A stretch of DNA of 64,000 bases from positions 1,199,834 to 1,263,833 of the forward strand of contig CM030834.1 of the NCBI GenBank assembly GCA_018105865.1. The letters run 5' to 3'. Shown here in pieces: positions 40,275-44,790 of this stretch; within the stretch, counting starts at the first letter, position 1, and each line of letters starts with the position of its first letter. The position numbers and the translations under genes are program-made. Source of the DNA: Metaphire vulgaris (taxonomy: Eukaryota > Annelida > Clitellata > Crassiclitellata > Megascolecidae). The notes under the pieces were generated by a model that did no database searches, was not told the origin of the DNA, and was given only the letters and a program-made list of their open reading frames with translations.

Positions 40275-41455
40275 ATGGTTGATAACACATGTTAAGTCAT
40301 TCACAAAGTGAAGAATCATACATGTGGAGCAAAGCATGGGTGAGCAACTTGCTCAAGGTCGCTACATAGTGGCTAGTGTCAGATTGTTGAACCCGCTACC
40401 ACCTGGCTGTGTGAACGTTATCACTACTCCATTGTGCCCTGTATATCACCAAACACAATGAACACTGCTAAATACTATTATAGCTGGTAAATAACTGGCA
40501 GCAGAATGATGGTCAAACAGGATTGTTAACTAGGTACAATCTCACTACTCAAGGGCTGGACCAACAAATTCTGGTTTGGGAGTGGATGAGGGCAGATAAA
40601 GGTCATCTGAAAAAGCTCTTAGCTCTTAAGAAATTACAATGTCAAAGGGGATATTAGCCTAGCAACTTTCAGATATCAGAAAATTTCAATGAAACCATAT
40701 CACTACTTACAAAATCACATCACCAAGCCTAGATGGTAATCTTTGTTTTAACTGAAATAATTTATAATTTATGTTTGCAGGTCTTGTGCCTTGTGGCCCA
40801 TGGAATGCCCAATCAATTGCCAGACAAATGTGGACTGTTGTTGGTCTGTCAAAGATAACCACTGATTAAGAATGAATGTGTGTAAAAAGTACCTTGGTAT
40901 GAATTGCATGAAATGAAAACCAATATAAGCAAAACTTGAAAGGATAATTATATTTACTACTGTTTCTCATATATACAGGAGAACCTGAAACTCATTAGCT
41001 ATGACATGAAATGCAATAGCACTGTGTTTCAGAAACAGATATGCAATTTTAACTCATCAAAGTCAATTTAGAACACAAAAAGGAAGGACATTGCATATAA
41101 CAAATTACCCTCTTAGTATATATGATACAAATGAGTCATTATAATTAGGGCTTTAAATAATGAGTTGCTTCAAGGATTATAAATATAATTGCTCAAACAC
41201 AAATACAAATTTATTATAATTAAAATATTCCCAGTCTGCTGAATGTCCATTTGGTATCAGAATAATAATAATATATAAACATTCATATTTACATTAATGC
41301 ATTTTTAAATATTTAAACTAAGCAAATAAGCAATTACAATGAATTCATGAACAACTGATATAATTAAGGAGCCTTACCCTTTCCGCTATTGGTACCACTC
41401 TCTGCTTTCGCTTGAGTGATGGCGACTGCAAAATCTTGAACTTCGGTCGATCCAT
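3017..41455 (-). CDS. WDR62/MAPKBP1-like WD40 scaffold protein, 32 coding exons
   Basis: Complete minus-strand gene. Exons that join in phase run from ATG 41455 (context ACAATGG) to TAA 3017-3019. The product of about 1,900 residues is longer than vertebrate MAPKBP1 or WDR62, which are roughly 1,500. Residues ~27-736 form repeated WD40 blades (VRVWSL, VNVWNW, VKFWYL, LYVWDV, IRIWNC, LSVYDF, CIFIWRL). The blade with TSCSDKNL followed by MFGHSE is typical of this family, as is CGADKS. The middle is acidic and Ser/Pro-rich. The last three exons give the conserved helical C-terminus. By family knowledge these proteins scaffold JNK kinases and act at centrosomes or spindle poles (WDR62) or in NF-kB/JNK signalling (MAPKBP1). 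Invertebrates usually have one pre-duplication orthologue, so I give no paralogue symbol. Exon 29 needs a frame change (see its entry). A candidate JNK docking site (RDQQVKLDL, ~5.83-5.86 kb) is inference only. Neither the 5' nor the 3' UTR could be delimited. Confidence 0.93.
3417..3496 (-). CDS. WDR62/MAPKBP1-like exon 31
   Basis: Encodes [20 protein letters not shown] then RQMYTQ, a helix with the C..V..EL..A pattern of the family C-terminus. Acceptor AACAG|AT, donor CAA|GTAGGA. Confidence 0.86.
4114..4148 (-). CDS. WDR62/MAPKBP1-like exon 30 (35-nt microexon)
   Basis: Encodes [11 protein letters not shown], the start of the conserved C-terminal helical region. Acceptor TGCAG|T, donor ACG|GTAAGT; phases 2 and 1 match exons 29 and 31. 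Confidence 0.78.
4275..4410 (-). mobile_element. LINE 3' UTR fragment
   Basis: In the intron between exons 29 and 30. Contains the ATAGTGCTATAGTCATAGCA and AGAGCACTTTAC words shared with the LINE 3' ends at 35.5 and 31.1 kb. Confidence 0.45.
4628..6580 (-). CDS. WDR62/MAPKBP1-like exon 29, long disordered exon with an internal frame change
   Basis: About 1.95 kb of Ser/Pro/Thr-rich coding sequence starting [20 protein letters not shown] at acceptor TCTAG|CC. The entry frame stays open to a TGA at 5031-5033. The frame that joins in phase to exons 30-32 is open from ~5227 down to the donor AACAG|GTAATG at 4628. The two frames overlap for about 190 nt. Removing a 176-nt intron (donor TCG|GTGAGG at 5105, acceptor CTTCTCAG|CC at 4930) connects them exactly. 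A 1-nt indel inside the overlap would do so as well. It contains a Gln-rich coiled stretch ([12 protein letters not shown]) and a poly-Asp run near the end. If neither splice nor indel is real, the protein would stop at 5031 and lack the conserved C-terminus. Confidence 0.82.
6581..8456. other. Intron 28, no feature seen
   Basis: AT-rich intron. I see no exon, RNA gene or transposon end in it, apart from a short CA-rich stretch near 8385-8420. Confidence 0.55.
8457..8576 (-). CDS. WDR62/MAPKBP1-like exon 28
   Basis: 40 codons, [20 protein letters not shown] then [15 protein letters not shown]. The [14 protein letters not shown] stretch looks like a phosphorylatable linear motif region. Acceptor AACAG|AG, donor AAAG|GTGATG. 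Confidence 0.84.
9131..9304 (-). CDS. WDR62/MAPKBP1-like exon 27 (symmetric, possibly alternative)
   Basis: A 174-nt exon with [18 protein letters not shown] and a Ser/Pro/Thr-rich remainder. Acceptor CACAG|AA, donor CCCG|GTAGCT, both phase 1. Exon 26 also joins exon 28 directly in frame, so this exon could be skipped without changing the frame. Strong codon openness and GC rise support it as coding. Confidence 0.75.
9724..9768. repeat. (TA)n microsatellite
   Basis: More than 20 TA units. Confidence 0.95.
9818..10744. mobile_element. DNA element with TACCGTATTTG ends, 927 bp
   Basis: Left TACCGTATTTGCACGATTAT and right ATAATTGTGCAAATACGGTA are inverted repeats of about 27 bp that continue into ACCCGCA/TGCGGGT. 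TA may be the target duplication. A LINE fragment and its (AAT)n tail are nested inside. Repeated ATAACCCGCATATG-type words occur in the left half. Confidence 0.75.
10235..10685 (+). mobile_element. LINE 3' fragment (CR1/L2-like) nested in the DNA element
   Basis: Encodes [36 protein letters not shown] and LLWNSLP, typical of the C-terminal end of CR1/L2-like ORF2, then the 3' UTR word GCGCTATAGAAATTGTC and an (ATA)n tail. The near-intact frame suggests a fairly recent copy. Confidence 0.85.
11979..12090 (-). CDS. WDR62/MAPKBP1-like exon 26
   Basis: Residues ~1062-1099, [18 protein letters not shown], a Gly run and [13 protein letters not shown]. Acceptor TCTAG|GAT, donor CCCA|GTGAGT (phase 1). 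Confidence 0.82.
12352..12405 (-). CDS. WDR62/MAPKBP1-like exon 25
   Basis: Residues ~1044-1061, [18 protein letters not shown]; 18 whole codons. Acceptor TGCAG|ATG, donor AGT|GTGAGT. Confidence 0.8.
12430..12735 (-). mobile_element. LINE ORF2 C-terminal fragment
   Basis: The minus frame reads [20 protein letters not shown], the usual A.DR..WR end of RTE/Jockey-like ORF2. It lies in intron 24, close to exon 25. Confidence 0.7.
12837..12910. repeat. (ATG/ATA)n-(AAT)n microsatellite
   Basis: ATGATA units grade into a long AAT run. Confidence 0.9.
12911..13020 (+). mobile_element. LINE 3' fragment
   Basis: Plus strand reads [20 protein letters not shown] with AAAGCGCTCTTGACTTTGG, matching the 3' part of the CR1/L2-like copies. 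Confidence 0.5.
13278..13308 (-). CDS. WDR62/MAPKBP1-like exon 24 (31-nt microexon)
   Basis: Encodes about ten residues ([10 protein letters not shown]). Acceptor TTTTAG|G, donor TCT|GTGAGT, a strong consensus. Its length (1+30) fits the phases of both neighbours. Confidence 0.7.
13515..13699 (-). CDS. WDR62/MAPKBP1-like exon 23
   Basis: Residues 972-1033, predicted helical ([20 protein letters not shown], then [13 protein letters not shown] and [10 protein letters not shown]). Acceptor GACAG|GAA, donor GG|GTATTT. GC content is clearly above the flanking intron. Confidence 0.84.
13830..13935 (-). mobile_element. LINE 3' UTR fragment
   Basis: TGACAACTTCTATAGC, then CGAAGGCTAAAGTCAAAGGC: the complement of the shared 3' end GCTATAGAAGTTGTC found at 31.1, 33.1 and 48.5 kb. 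Confidence 0.65.
14246..14407. mobile_element. hAT-type MITE, 162 bp, 8-bp TSD
   Basis: Ends CAGTGTTGGA and TCCAACACTG are inverted. Exact duplications CTATCACA flank it at 14238-14245 and 14408-14415. A long G run lies near the left end and AACCCCC words on both sides. Non-coding. Confidence 0.92.
14501..14606 (-). CDS. WDR62/MAPKBP1-like exon 22
   Basis: Residues ~936-971, [20 protein letters not shown] then [10 protein letters not shown]. The acceptor GGGAG|T is inferred from phase. The donor is ACG|GTACCT. The boundary on the acceptor side is the uncertain one. Confidence 0.78.
15300..15545 (-). mobile_element. LINE ORF2 C-terminal fragment
   Basis: Closely similar to 36470-36740, both on the minus strand. 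That copy reads [20 protein letters not shown], the GRP...W end of an RTE/Jockey-like ORF2. Confidence 0.7.
15608..15840 (-). CDS. WDR62/MAPKBP1-like exon 21
   Basis: Residues ~859-936. Very acidic ([15 protein letters not shown], then [20 protein letters not shown]). Acceptor TGTAG|GTT after a T-run, donor AG|GTTGGT (phase 2). An acidic stretch leading to YY/YF-P is usual at this place in the family. Confidence 0.88.
16090..16154 (-). CDS. WDR62/MAPKBP1-like exon 20
   Basis: Residues ~837-858, [20 protein letters not shown]. Acceptor TGTAG|AT, donor AAG|GTTGGT. Short, but in phase on both sides. Confidence 0.82.
16443..16566 (-). CDS. WDR62/MAPKBP1-like exon 19
   Basis: Residues ~796-837, [20 protein letters not shown] then [20 protein letters not shown]. 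Acceptor TTTAG|GTT, donor TTTG|GTAAAT (phase 1). An internal CAG|CCT acceptor would also be in frame, with the loss of two residues. Confidence 0.86.
16580..16695. repeat. (CAT/CAC)n repeat
   Basis: Imperfect CAT/CAC trinucleotide array. A second AAT/CAT array runs at 16907-16975. Both sit in intron 18. Confidence 0.9.
16710..16905 (-). mobile_element. LINE ORF2 C-terminal fragment
   Basis: The minus frame reads [20 protein letters not shown], then GRPHKEW and AMNRKEWQQ: the GH..R...R.....L.G...G.R.RGRP...W end of LINE ORF2. Confidence 0.8.
17511..17810. mobile_element. MITE with TTGGTCAC iterons, 300 bp
   Basis: Starts AGGACTATTGGTCGTAGGTC and ends with the inverted CTATAACCTATAGTCCT. Inside are repeated TTGGTCACA / TGTGACCAAT words. 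No clear target duplication. It ends about 30 bp from the donor of exon 18. Confidence 0.65.
17840..18017 (-). CDS. WDR62/MAPKBP1-like exon 18
   Basis: Residues ~736-795, post-WD40 tail with Ser/Pro-rich sequence and the motif [13 protein letters not shown], which resembles the conserved G-LPSWAK block of WDR62/MAPKBP1. Acceptor TTCAG|G, donor CGT|GTAAGA. Only about 30 bp separate the donor from an intronic MITE (17511-17810). Confidence 0.9.
18478..18579 (-). CDS. WDR62/MAPKBP1-like exon 17
   Basis: Residues ~702-736. Opens [20 protein letters not shown], the conserved last blade and exit helix of the second propeller. Acceptor TTCAG|C. The donor CA|GTTTGT was chosen because it gives a phase match to exon 18. 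Confidence 0.88.
18985..19335 (+). mobile_element. LINE 3' fragment
   Basis: Plus strand reads [20 protein letters not shown] followed by ELNS, the same element as the minus copies at 25.7 and 48.8 kb, then TCAAGCTATAGCGTCCTGCC as the 3' part. Confidence 0.75.
19966..20217 (-). CDS. WDR62/MAPKBP1-like exon 16
   Basis: Residues ~618-702, [45 protein letters not shown] and [11 protein letters not shown]. The most diagnostic exon of the gene. Acceptor TCTAG|G, donor GG|GTATGA. The frame reads a few codons past the donor, so a homology-free ORF call would overshoot. Confidence 0.96.
20886..21004 (-). CDS. WDR62/MAPKBP1-like exon 15
   Basis: Residues 579-618, [20 protein letters not shown] then [20 protein letters not shown]. 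Acceptor TGCAG|GAT, donor CG|GTAGAT (phase 2). Confidence 0.94.
21258..21454 (-). CDS. WDR62/MAPKBP1-like exon 14
   Basis: Residues ~513-578, [35 protein letters not shown], then [16 protein letters not shown]. Two blade edges. Acceptor CGTAG|GT, donor ATG|GTCAGT. Confidence 0.95.
21969..22060 (-). CDS. WDR62/MAPKBP1-like exon 13
   Basis: Residues ~482-513, [20 protein letters not shown] then [11 protein letters not shown]. Acceptor TTTCAG|A, donor AG|GTCTGA (phase 1). Confidence 0.94.
22500..22602 (-). CDS. WDR62/MAPKBP1-like exon 12
   Basis: Residues ~448-482, ending [20 protein letters not shown]. The 3' splice site was chosen at GACAG|ACAGAAC, which alone restores the phase from exon 11. 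The nearer CCAG|GAGAAG does not. The tract upstream is poor in pyrimidines, so this boundary is less certain than the others. Confidence 0.82.
22930..23185 (+). repeat. Dispersed repeat R1, copy 1
   Basis: About 240 bp that reappears, inverted and highly similar, at 34608-34860. Shared blocks include AAGCTGATGATTGAATA, CAGCTGGGAGTCATGTATAT and TAGCTGCAATCAGGGTTTTA. One side of each copy abuts an AAT/ATT tract, as in retroposons. I do not recognise the family. Confidence 0.75.
23342..23408 (-). CDS. WDR62/MAPKBP1-like exon 11
   Basis: Residues 426-448, [20 protein letters not shown]. Acceptor TGTAG|GAA, donor CCAG|GTTTGT (phase 1). Confidence 0.88.
23862..24141 (-). mobile_element. tRNA-derived SINE
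   Basis: On the minus strand it starts GGAGCGGGAAGTTAGCAGAG. An A box (TTAGCAGAGTGG) and a B box (GGGTTCAATTCC) sit at tRNA spacing. The body has GCTAGAGGGCGGTGG and then GTCTGGGGAAAGTAATGGCA ending in CTACCCCAG, which can pair as a stem. It lies in intron 10. No complete cloverleaf is left, so it is a SINE, not a tRNA gene. Confidence 0.85.
24212..24355 (-). CDS. WDR62/MAPKBP1-like exon 10
   Basis: Residues 378-425, [19 protein letters not shown] followed by KRNIYCN. Start of the second propeller. Acceptor TGTAG|GTG, donor AAC|GTAAGT; 48 whole codons. Confidence 0.95.
24703..24889 (-). CDS. WDR62/MAPKBP1-like exon 9
   Basis: Residues ~315-377, [15 protein letters not shown], then [17 protein letters not shown] and the [12 protein letters not shown] loop. 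[14 protein letters not shown] is a hallmark of this family. Acceptor TTCAG|C, donor GAT|GTAAGC. Confidence 0.96.
25084..27090. mobile_element. DNA element with long inverted arms, hosting a LINE
   Basis: The left arm (25084-25390, from AAAAAATTGAGAACACGCGT) and right arm (about 26760-27090) are inverted and share TTTCATCCACATTTTCTTGT, CCCCATCTTCATTG and TTTTATTCTAGAGC-type blocks. The left arm holds about 140 bp that the right arm lacks. A LINE sits between the arms. The same arm family recurs at 53418-53830. Ends look Tc1/mariner-like, but I cannot fix the superfamily. Confidence 0.65.
25435..26760 (-). mobile_element. LINE with reverse transcriptase motifs
   Basis: Minus-strand copy. Intact motifs [10 protein letters not shown] (near 26485-26525) and [10 protein letters not shown] (26405-26432), the catalytic YADD box. 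It reads on through CNRAF and ends in a 3' UTR with CTGAGAATAAGCAGCTACTG. Several stops and frameshifts occur, so it is inactive. It is nested in intron 8 inside a DNA element. Confidence 0.85.
27110..27270 (-). CDS. WDR62/MAPKBP1-like exon 8
   Basis: Residues 262-315, [37 protein letters not shown], then [12 protein letters not shown] took the donor at AG|GTCACC because it makes the phase agree with exon 9 (codon AGC). The earlier GT at DVSV would break the frame. Confidence 0.9.
27377..27396. repeat. (GT)n microsatellite
   Basis: About 10 GT units in the intron between exons 7 and 8. Confidence 0.85.
27714..27883. mobile_element. pogo/Tigger-like MITE, 170 bp
   Basis: Starts CAGTAGAACTTTGATATAAA and ends with the inverted TTTCTACTG, flanked by TA on both sides. 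Same type of end as the element at 227-401. Confidence 0.7.
28003..28188 (-). CDS. WDR62/MAPKBP1-like exon 7
   Basis: Residues 200-261, with [20 protein letters not shown] and then [20 protein letters not shown]. The loop between propeller blades is strongly conserved in the family. Acceptor CACAG|ATC, donor AAG|GTAGAC. Confidence 0.94.
28335..28430 (-). CDS. WDR62/MAPKBP1-like exon 6
   Basis: Residues 168-199, [20 protein letters not shown] followed by VKFWYLD. One WD40 blade edge. Acceptor CACAG|GTT, donor AAG|GTAAAG. Confidence 0.94.
29561..29677 (-). CDS. WDR62/MAPKBP1-like exon 5
   Basis: Residues 129-167, [19 protein letters not shown] and VNVWNWK. The QHDMIVNVW block is a family signature. 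Acceptor TGTAG|GCG, donor AAG|GTACAA. Confidence 0.94.
30149..30241 (-). CDS. WDR62/MAPKBP1-like exon 4
   Basis: Residues 98-128, [14 protein letters not shown] to HKYGISCV, a classic WD40 D-strand and loop. Acceptor GGCAG|AGT, donor GTG|GTATGT; 31 whole codons. Confidence 0.93.
30255..30530 (+). mobile_element. LINE ORF2 C-terminal fragment
   Basis: Plus strand reads [20 protein letters not shown], then RKIGR and [18 protein letters not shown], a textbook C-terminus of RTE/CR1-like ORF2. It starts right behind the acceptor of exon 4. Confidence 0.88.
30562..30618. repeat. (GA)n microsatellite
   Basis: More than 25 GA units. Confidence 0.95.
30649..30757. repeat. Short mixed direct/inverted repeat cluster
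   Basis: A 30-bp word (AGATTTCTGGAATGCAGCTT...) occurs twice in direct order. Between and after them are TTTTGACATTCCATGTCTTA and its exact complement. Confidence 0.85.
30803..31922. mobile_element. DNA element with TACCGTATTT ends, 1.12 kb
   Basis: Left TACCGTATTTTCACACATAT and right ATATGCGCGGAAATACGGTA are inverted, continuing into AAGACGC/GCGTCTT. GCGTCTTATA words repeat near both ends. The inside (31140-31790) is far more GC-rich than the window. It includes a LINE 3' UTR word (31141-31190) and a 72-codon open frame (31260-31478) of unknown meaning. Confidence 0.8.
32340..32460 (-). CDS. WDR62/MAPKBP1-like exon 3
   Basis: Residues ~57-97, [17 protein letters not shown] followed by the start of the next blade ([14 protein letters not shown]). 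Acceptor TTCAG|G, donor GAG|GTATAA (phase 0). It is separated from exon 2 by the 7.6-kb intron 2. Confidence 0.92.
32773..33193. mobile_element. hAT-like MITE, 421 bp, with nested LINE end
   Basis: CAGTGCTTCTCAACCTGTGT at the left and AAGTTTAAGAAGCACTG at the right are inverted, with GTACCATGGCACAC / GTGTGCCGTGGC further in. No convincing 8-bp duplication. A LINE 3' end (GGCGCTATAGAAGTTGTC) lies at about 33100-33130. Confidence 0.65.
33332..33402. mobile_element. TTAA-flanked micro-element, 71 bp
   Basis: CCCCTTACC...GGTAAAGGGG between two TTAA copies (33328-33331 and 33403-33406). Shares TCCATTTTACATT with the element at 55110-55181. TTAA targets and short TIRs fit piggyBac-type MITEs. Confidence 0.75.
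34252..34295. repeat. (TTA)n microsatellite
   Basis: More than 12 TTA units. Confidence 0.95.
34608..34860 (-). repeat. Dispersed repeat R1, copy 2 (inverted)
   Basis: Reverse complement of 22930-23185 with few differences. It is followed by an AAT-rich tract. Confidence 0.75.
34912..34975. repeat. Short dispersed repeat R2, copy 1
   Basis: GGAACTGATTGGGTGGTATA, then GTACATGTACCTCTAGGACA and CCTAATAATTGAAAA. Nearly the same as 62167-62228. Both lie right after an AAT/ATG array. Confidence 0.75.
35538..36091 (-). mobile_element. LINE 3' fragment (CR1/L2-like)
   Basis: The minus frame reads [40 protein letters not shown] and [14 protein letters not shown]. Then comes a 3' UTR with CTATGGCCTTTGCCAGGCAC and an (AAT)n tail. 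Same family as 10235-10685. Confidence 0.85.
36470..36740 (-). mobile_element. LINE ORF2 C-terminal fragment
   Basis: The minus frame reads [20 protein letters not shown], then [12 protein letters not shown]. Second copy of the fragment at 15300-15545. Confidence 0.78.
36725..37695. repeat. Unit with AAAGTAAAAG-rich flanking repeats
   Basis: Two A-rich blocks (36755-36935 and 37470-37685) share GAACTGAAATAGAAATTAAA and AATTAAAAGTAAAAGTAGTA. They enclose about 530 bp, in which ATG-initiated [15 protein letters not shown] resembles the start seen in the hAT MITE at 43.6 kb. Possibly a hAT derivative. Confidence 0.45.
38263..38310. repeat. (TA)n microsatellite
   Basis: More than 20 TA units in intron 2. 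Confidence 0.95.
38407..38690 (-). mobile_element. LINE ORF2 internal fragment
   Basis: The minus frame reads [40 protein letters not shown] and [15 protein letters not shown], the region just before the RT domain (..I..RW.EYF..LY). Confidence 0.8.
39485..39600 (-). mobile_element. LINE 3' UTR fragment
   Basis: AGCAGTAGCTGCTTATTCTT and TGCGCTTAATC match the 3' ends at 25440-25500 and 48420-48490. Confidence 0.55.
40072..40163 (-). CDS. WDR62/MAPKBP1-like exon 2
   Basis: Residues 27-57, beginning [19 protein letters not shown] and running to IAYPAG. This is the well-conserved entry into the first WD40 propeller. Acceptor TGCAG|GTG, donor GG|GTATGT (phase 2). Confidence 0.9.
40226..40273. repeat. 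(ATT)n microsatellite
   Basis: About 15 ATT units in intron 1. An (ATG)n run also lies at 40029-40065, just behind the donor of exon 2. Confidence 0.9.
41378..41455 (-). CDS. WDR62/MAPKBP1-like exon 1 (start codon)
   Basis: Encodes residues 1-26, a short basic leader starting MDRPKFKIL, and ends in phase 0 at AGG|GTAAGG. The start was chosen because it has a good Kozak context (A at -3, G at +4) and because the exon joins exactly to the conserved KLERVLGL of exon 2. An upstream non-coding exon is possible. Confidence 0.8.
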
Positions 41456-43469
41456 TGTTATCGCTAAACTGCTAAGTAACAACACCAGCATCATTAGAAC
41501 AATATTGTCCACAAATCTCAAAATACAAATGAAAGTGACATGTCAAGCAGTGTTTTTTATCCAGGCCTGTCAGGGGGAAGATCCCCCAAAAACTCAACCC
41601 CCCCAAAAAAAAAAATTATACAACTCTTTGTTTTCAGTGTGCTTTCAAACACTAGTGAATGGCTGTTGATCATGGTTGAAATCAAGGCTGCCAAGAACAC
41701 TGATAAAACATTTCCATCAGTATTTACATGATGATGCTATTGGATGCCAACCTGTAGAGGCCTCTGAGGTATACAACTCTACAAATAATGCACCTAAGGA
41801 CAATCTAACATTAAGCCAGAGGAAAAGTGACAACAGAAAAGATACTCCAATTGAAAAGGAACTACAGGCGTAACACCTTAAAACACCTTAAGACCAAACC
41901 ATGCCATCTAAATCCAACAATATCCAAATTGCCATCAAGATCAGGTTTTACATTTTGACAAAGTAGCATTCATCTTAATTATATCTATTTGCAGACAGCT
42001 TGGTCATAAATTAGTTTGGAAATATCCAAACATTTTCACAAATTGCAAAGCCACATTTATTGACACAAAAAAACAAACTCATGCTTCACTGCCTTATTAT
42101 CACTGTCAGAAGAGATTGTTTCAGAGTTGAATTTTTACACCACATCTGGCTGCCAGCTCAATTTGTCACCATGTTCTACAGTACAAATGTGGTGTCACTC
42201 AGAACCATAAAAATTGTGTGAGTAAAAAATTCATAGGAAACAGTTTCATGAACATTGATTTGGGGCTCAACTATAATATACTGTTTTAGATATCAGATTA
42301 TTAGATGTAATTGTCACAATCGGGAAGTCTCAGCTTAATAAAGCTATGAAGACCACAGAACTGTCTCTATGAGAGGTAAGTGGTTCATGATAAGGCATAA
42401 ACAGGACAATAAAGAATATCAAAGAGACTATGCTGATGTCCATCACCAACTTTGTCTAAGTCATACATTCTACAGGCACACAACTTGGAAACTGTCATTC
42501 ATTTACATATCCAAAAAACACAAAGATATTGAATGAATCAGGCAATCAGATGCAAGCCATCATTGCAAAATATCCAGGTATCATTATGCAAAACAAAACC
42601 TGTATAACAGCCAGACAAGTTGAAGTAACATCATTATCAAACAGTCATATATACAGCAGATCATGTATGCTAAATTTGCTTTCAGTTCTTTAGAACACCT
42701 TCAAAGCATTTTTCCAATTTTATTGCAAAACAGTTAAAAGATAGATGTAAATATATGCCTGTCCTTAAAATGGAAATTATTTACCATTCACCTGGTTTCA
42801 ACTACCGGTATTCCATAAATCTGAGCAACTATGCAGAGCACTCTGTCATAACTATGATTGCAATAGACTTAACCTGTAGCTCAGAATCTACTTAATGTTT
42901 TGACAAATGCCTGAATACAATAGACTGCAGTTTCAGAAATGGCATACTTCACTCAGTCACAAATGGGGTCAAATACAGTATGTCTTTCAACTTCCACCTG
43001 TAGCCTTCCTCTTCCTTACCTTCAAAACCATGACAGCACAGCAGCTTTGAACACCATATCCTGGTCAACTTGACACCCAGATATGAACTGATAGTGATTA
43101 TTCAATCAACACAATAGTTTGACAACAATATAGTTCCACAGCAACTACTTCTGATACAATTGTTTATAACCCCAAGTCTAAATATACCCTAAGCACTGAT
43201 ATAGTATGGCTGCAAATAGGGCAATTGAAACCTTGGCACTTAGTTTCATAATTTCTTGTACAGATACAGATGTTAAGATAGTGTTATACAAAAATGTGTA
43301 TGCACTGGCAATTACTGATATGTCAATAATCAGACTTCACATTTACATCGTGAAGAGCAAAAATAAGTGCTCAGTTCATTCTATATCCAGTAGTTAGTCT
43401 GTTCAGGCTTCAAGTATCCCTCTGGCTCACAGCCTTTGAAAGGCATTACAGAATTTGTCTTATCTAAGT

Positions 43470-43785
43470 ATAGGGCTGCGCTGAGTTACTGCATGATGTC
43501 ACTGATGATGCACAAGATATTTAAAAAACAAGCGTGATTTGTAATTACTGCTTTGCACATTAGTGTTGTGTTAAAGTGTTTTTGCTAATTCATAGTATGA
43601 CTGAGCGAAAGAGACAACATAGTTCGTTAACGAGGAACTATTTTAATGAAGAGGCAAAAAATACATTATGTGATGTAGAACGTTTGCTAAATCATGTATT
43701 TCCGGTTTTATGCAAGTACTCGTGAACTCGTTAAGCTACTCGTCAACTACTCGAGTAATAAACTACTCGGTTAGCGCAGCCTTAT
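43470..43785. mobile_element. hAT-type MITE, 316 bp, 8-bp TSD
   Basis: Ends ATAGGGCTGCGC and GCGCAGCCTTAT are inverted with one mismatch. Exact duplications ATCTAAGT at 43462-43469 and 43786-43793. Inside, an ATG starts MTERKRQHSSLTRNYFNEEA, like a truncated transposase N-terminus. CTCG-rich words (ACTCG) cluster at the right end. Confidence 0.9.
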
Positions 43786-44184
43786 ATCTAAGTTCCAACA
43801 ACACTTTTTCAACAGTGACTAATTAACATCACTTGTGATGCCCGTATGCTGGTGCCTACCGGTCCAACAGTGAAGGACGACAAACAATGGAAAATGGTTC
43901 ACCATGGAAAATATCCTGAAAACGCTTTTTACAATAATAAGCAACCTCCACTTGCTGTGACTGCTTGTCAACTCATGAAATACTTCAGGAAAGTTCTATA
44001 CACTGTGGCCGCTTTCCCGTAATTTGGACAACTTTCTCCTGACTACACTAACTATTATGGCCAAATGTATGAACTGACATGAAACTGCAGTCTGCCAATA
44101 TACAGACAGTGCTCCATGTTCACAGCCATTCTGAACCTTTGACATTTCAGCAAGTACAGCAGTATATAAGAGGTATATAGGATG

Positions 44185-44790
44185 CAATAGTGCTTGTAAC
44201 AACAGCACCACAAGATCTTCAAGAACTAATAGACCGTCTAAACAACATCAGGAAAAATTATGGCCTAGAAATCAATGCAAGTAAGACCCAAGTCATGACA
44301 ACATCTGAATCAGAACAAGAAATCAACTTCACTGTTAATGGACTACCACTAGAAAATGTTTCTGCATCATGAGCTCACTCAGTCGCCTCAGTCACTGATG
44401 CCTGCACTGGGGCTTCAGACTGCTTCTTTACAGGTGCAAAAAAGGTGGTGAGGCTGACAATCAGTCTATTTCAACTGATGCCATGAAACAAATCGAAAGC
44501 ACCAAACTTTTAGTCTATGGAAAGACTGTTAGTTAAATTGGCCTTCAAGCTTTCCTATGACTCAACACAACTGAAATATAATGACTCAAAAATGGCACAT
44601 GGCTACAAAAAATGCGCCAATGCATGAACATCCAGCTGCTATGAAGTGTACATAGTGTATATATAAGCTTCAGTATACAGCAGAACCTAGAGAGCACTGT
44701 GAATATGCCTTGATCGTTTTCCAACTGGCAACACTGACACACGCAGAGCACAGTGAGTTATGCAAAGCACATTATTCAACAGCAGGCCCT
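44185..44790 (+). mobile_element. LINE ORF2 RT fragment
   Basis: Plus strand reads DLQELIDRLNNIRKNYGLEI, then NASKTQVMTTS: the segment after the FADD box in LINE RTs. It continues with frameshifts (LLVKLAFKLSYDST). Confidence 0.82.

Noticed and set aside
3017..41455. Whole WDR62/MAPKBP1-like gene as a pseudogene because of the frame change in exon 29
   Set aside because: All other 31 exons have intact splice sites and open phases, which a pseudogene of this size would not keep.
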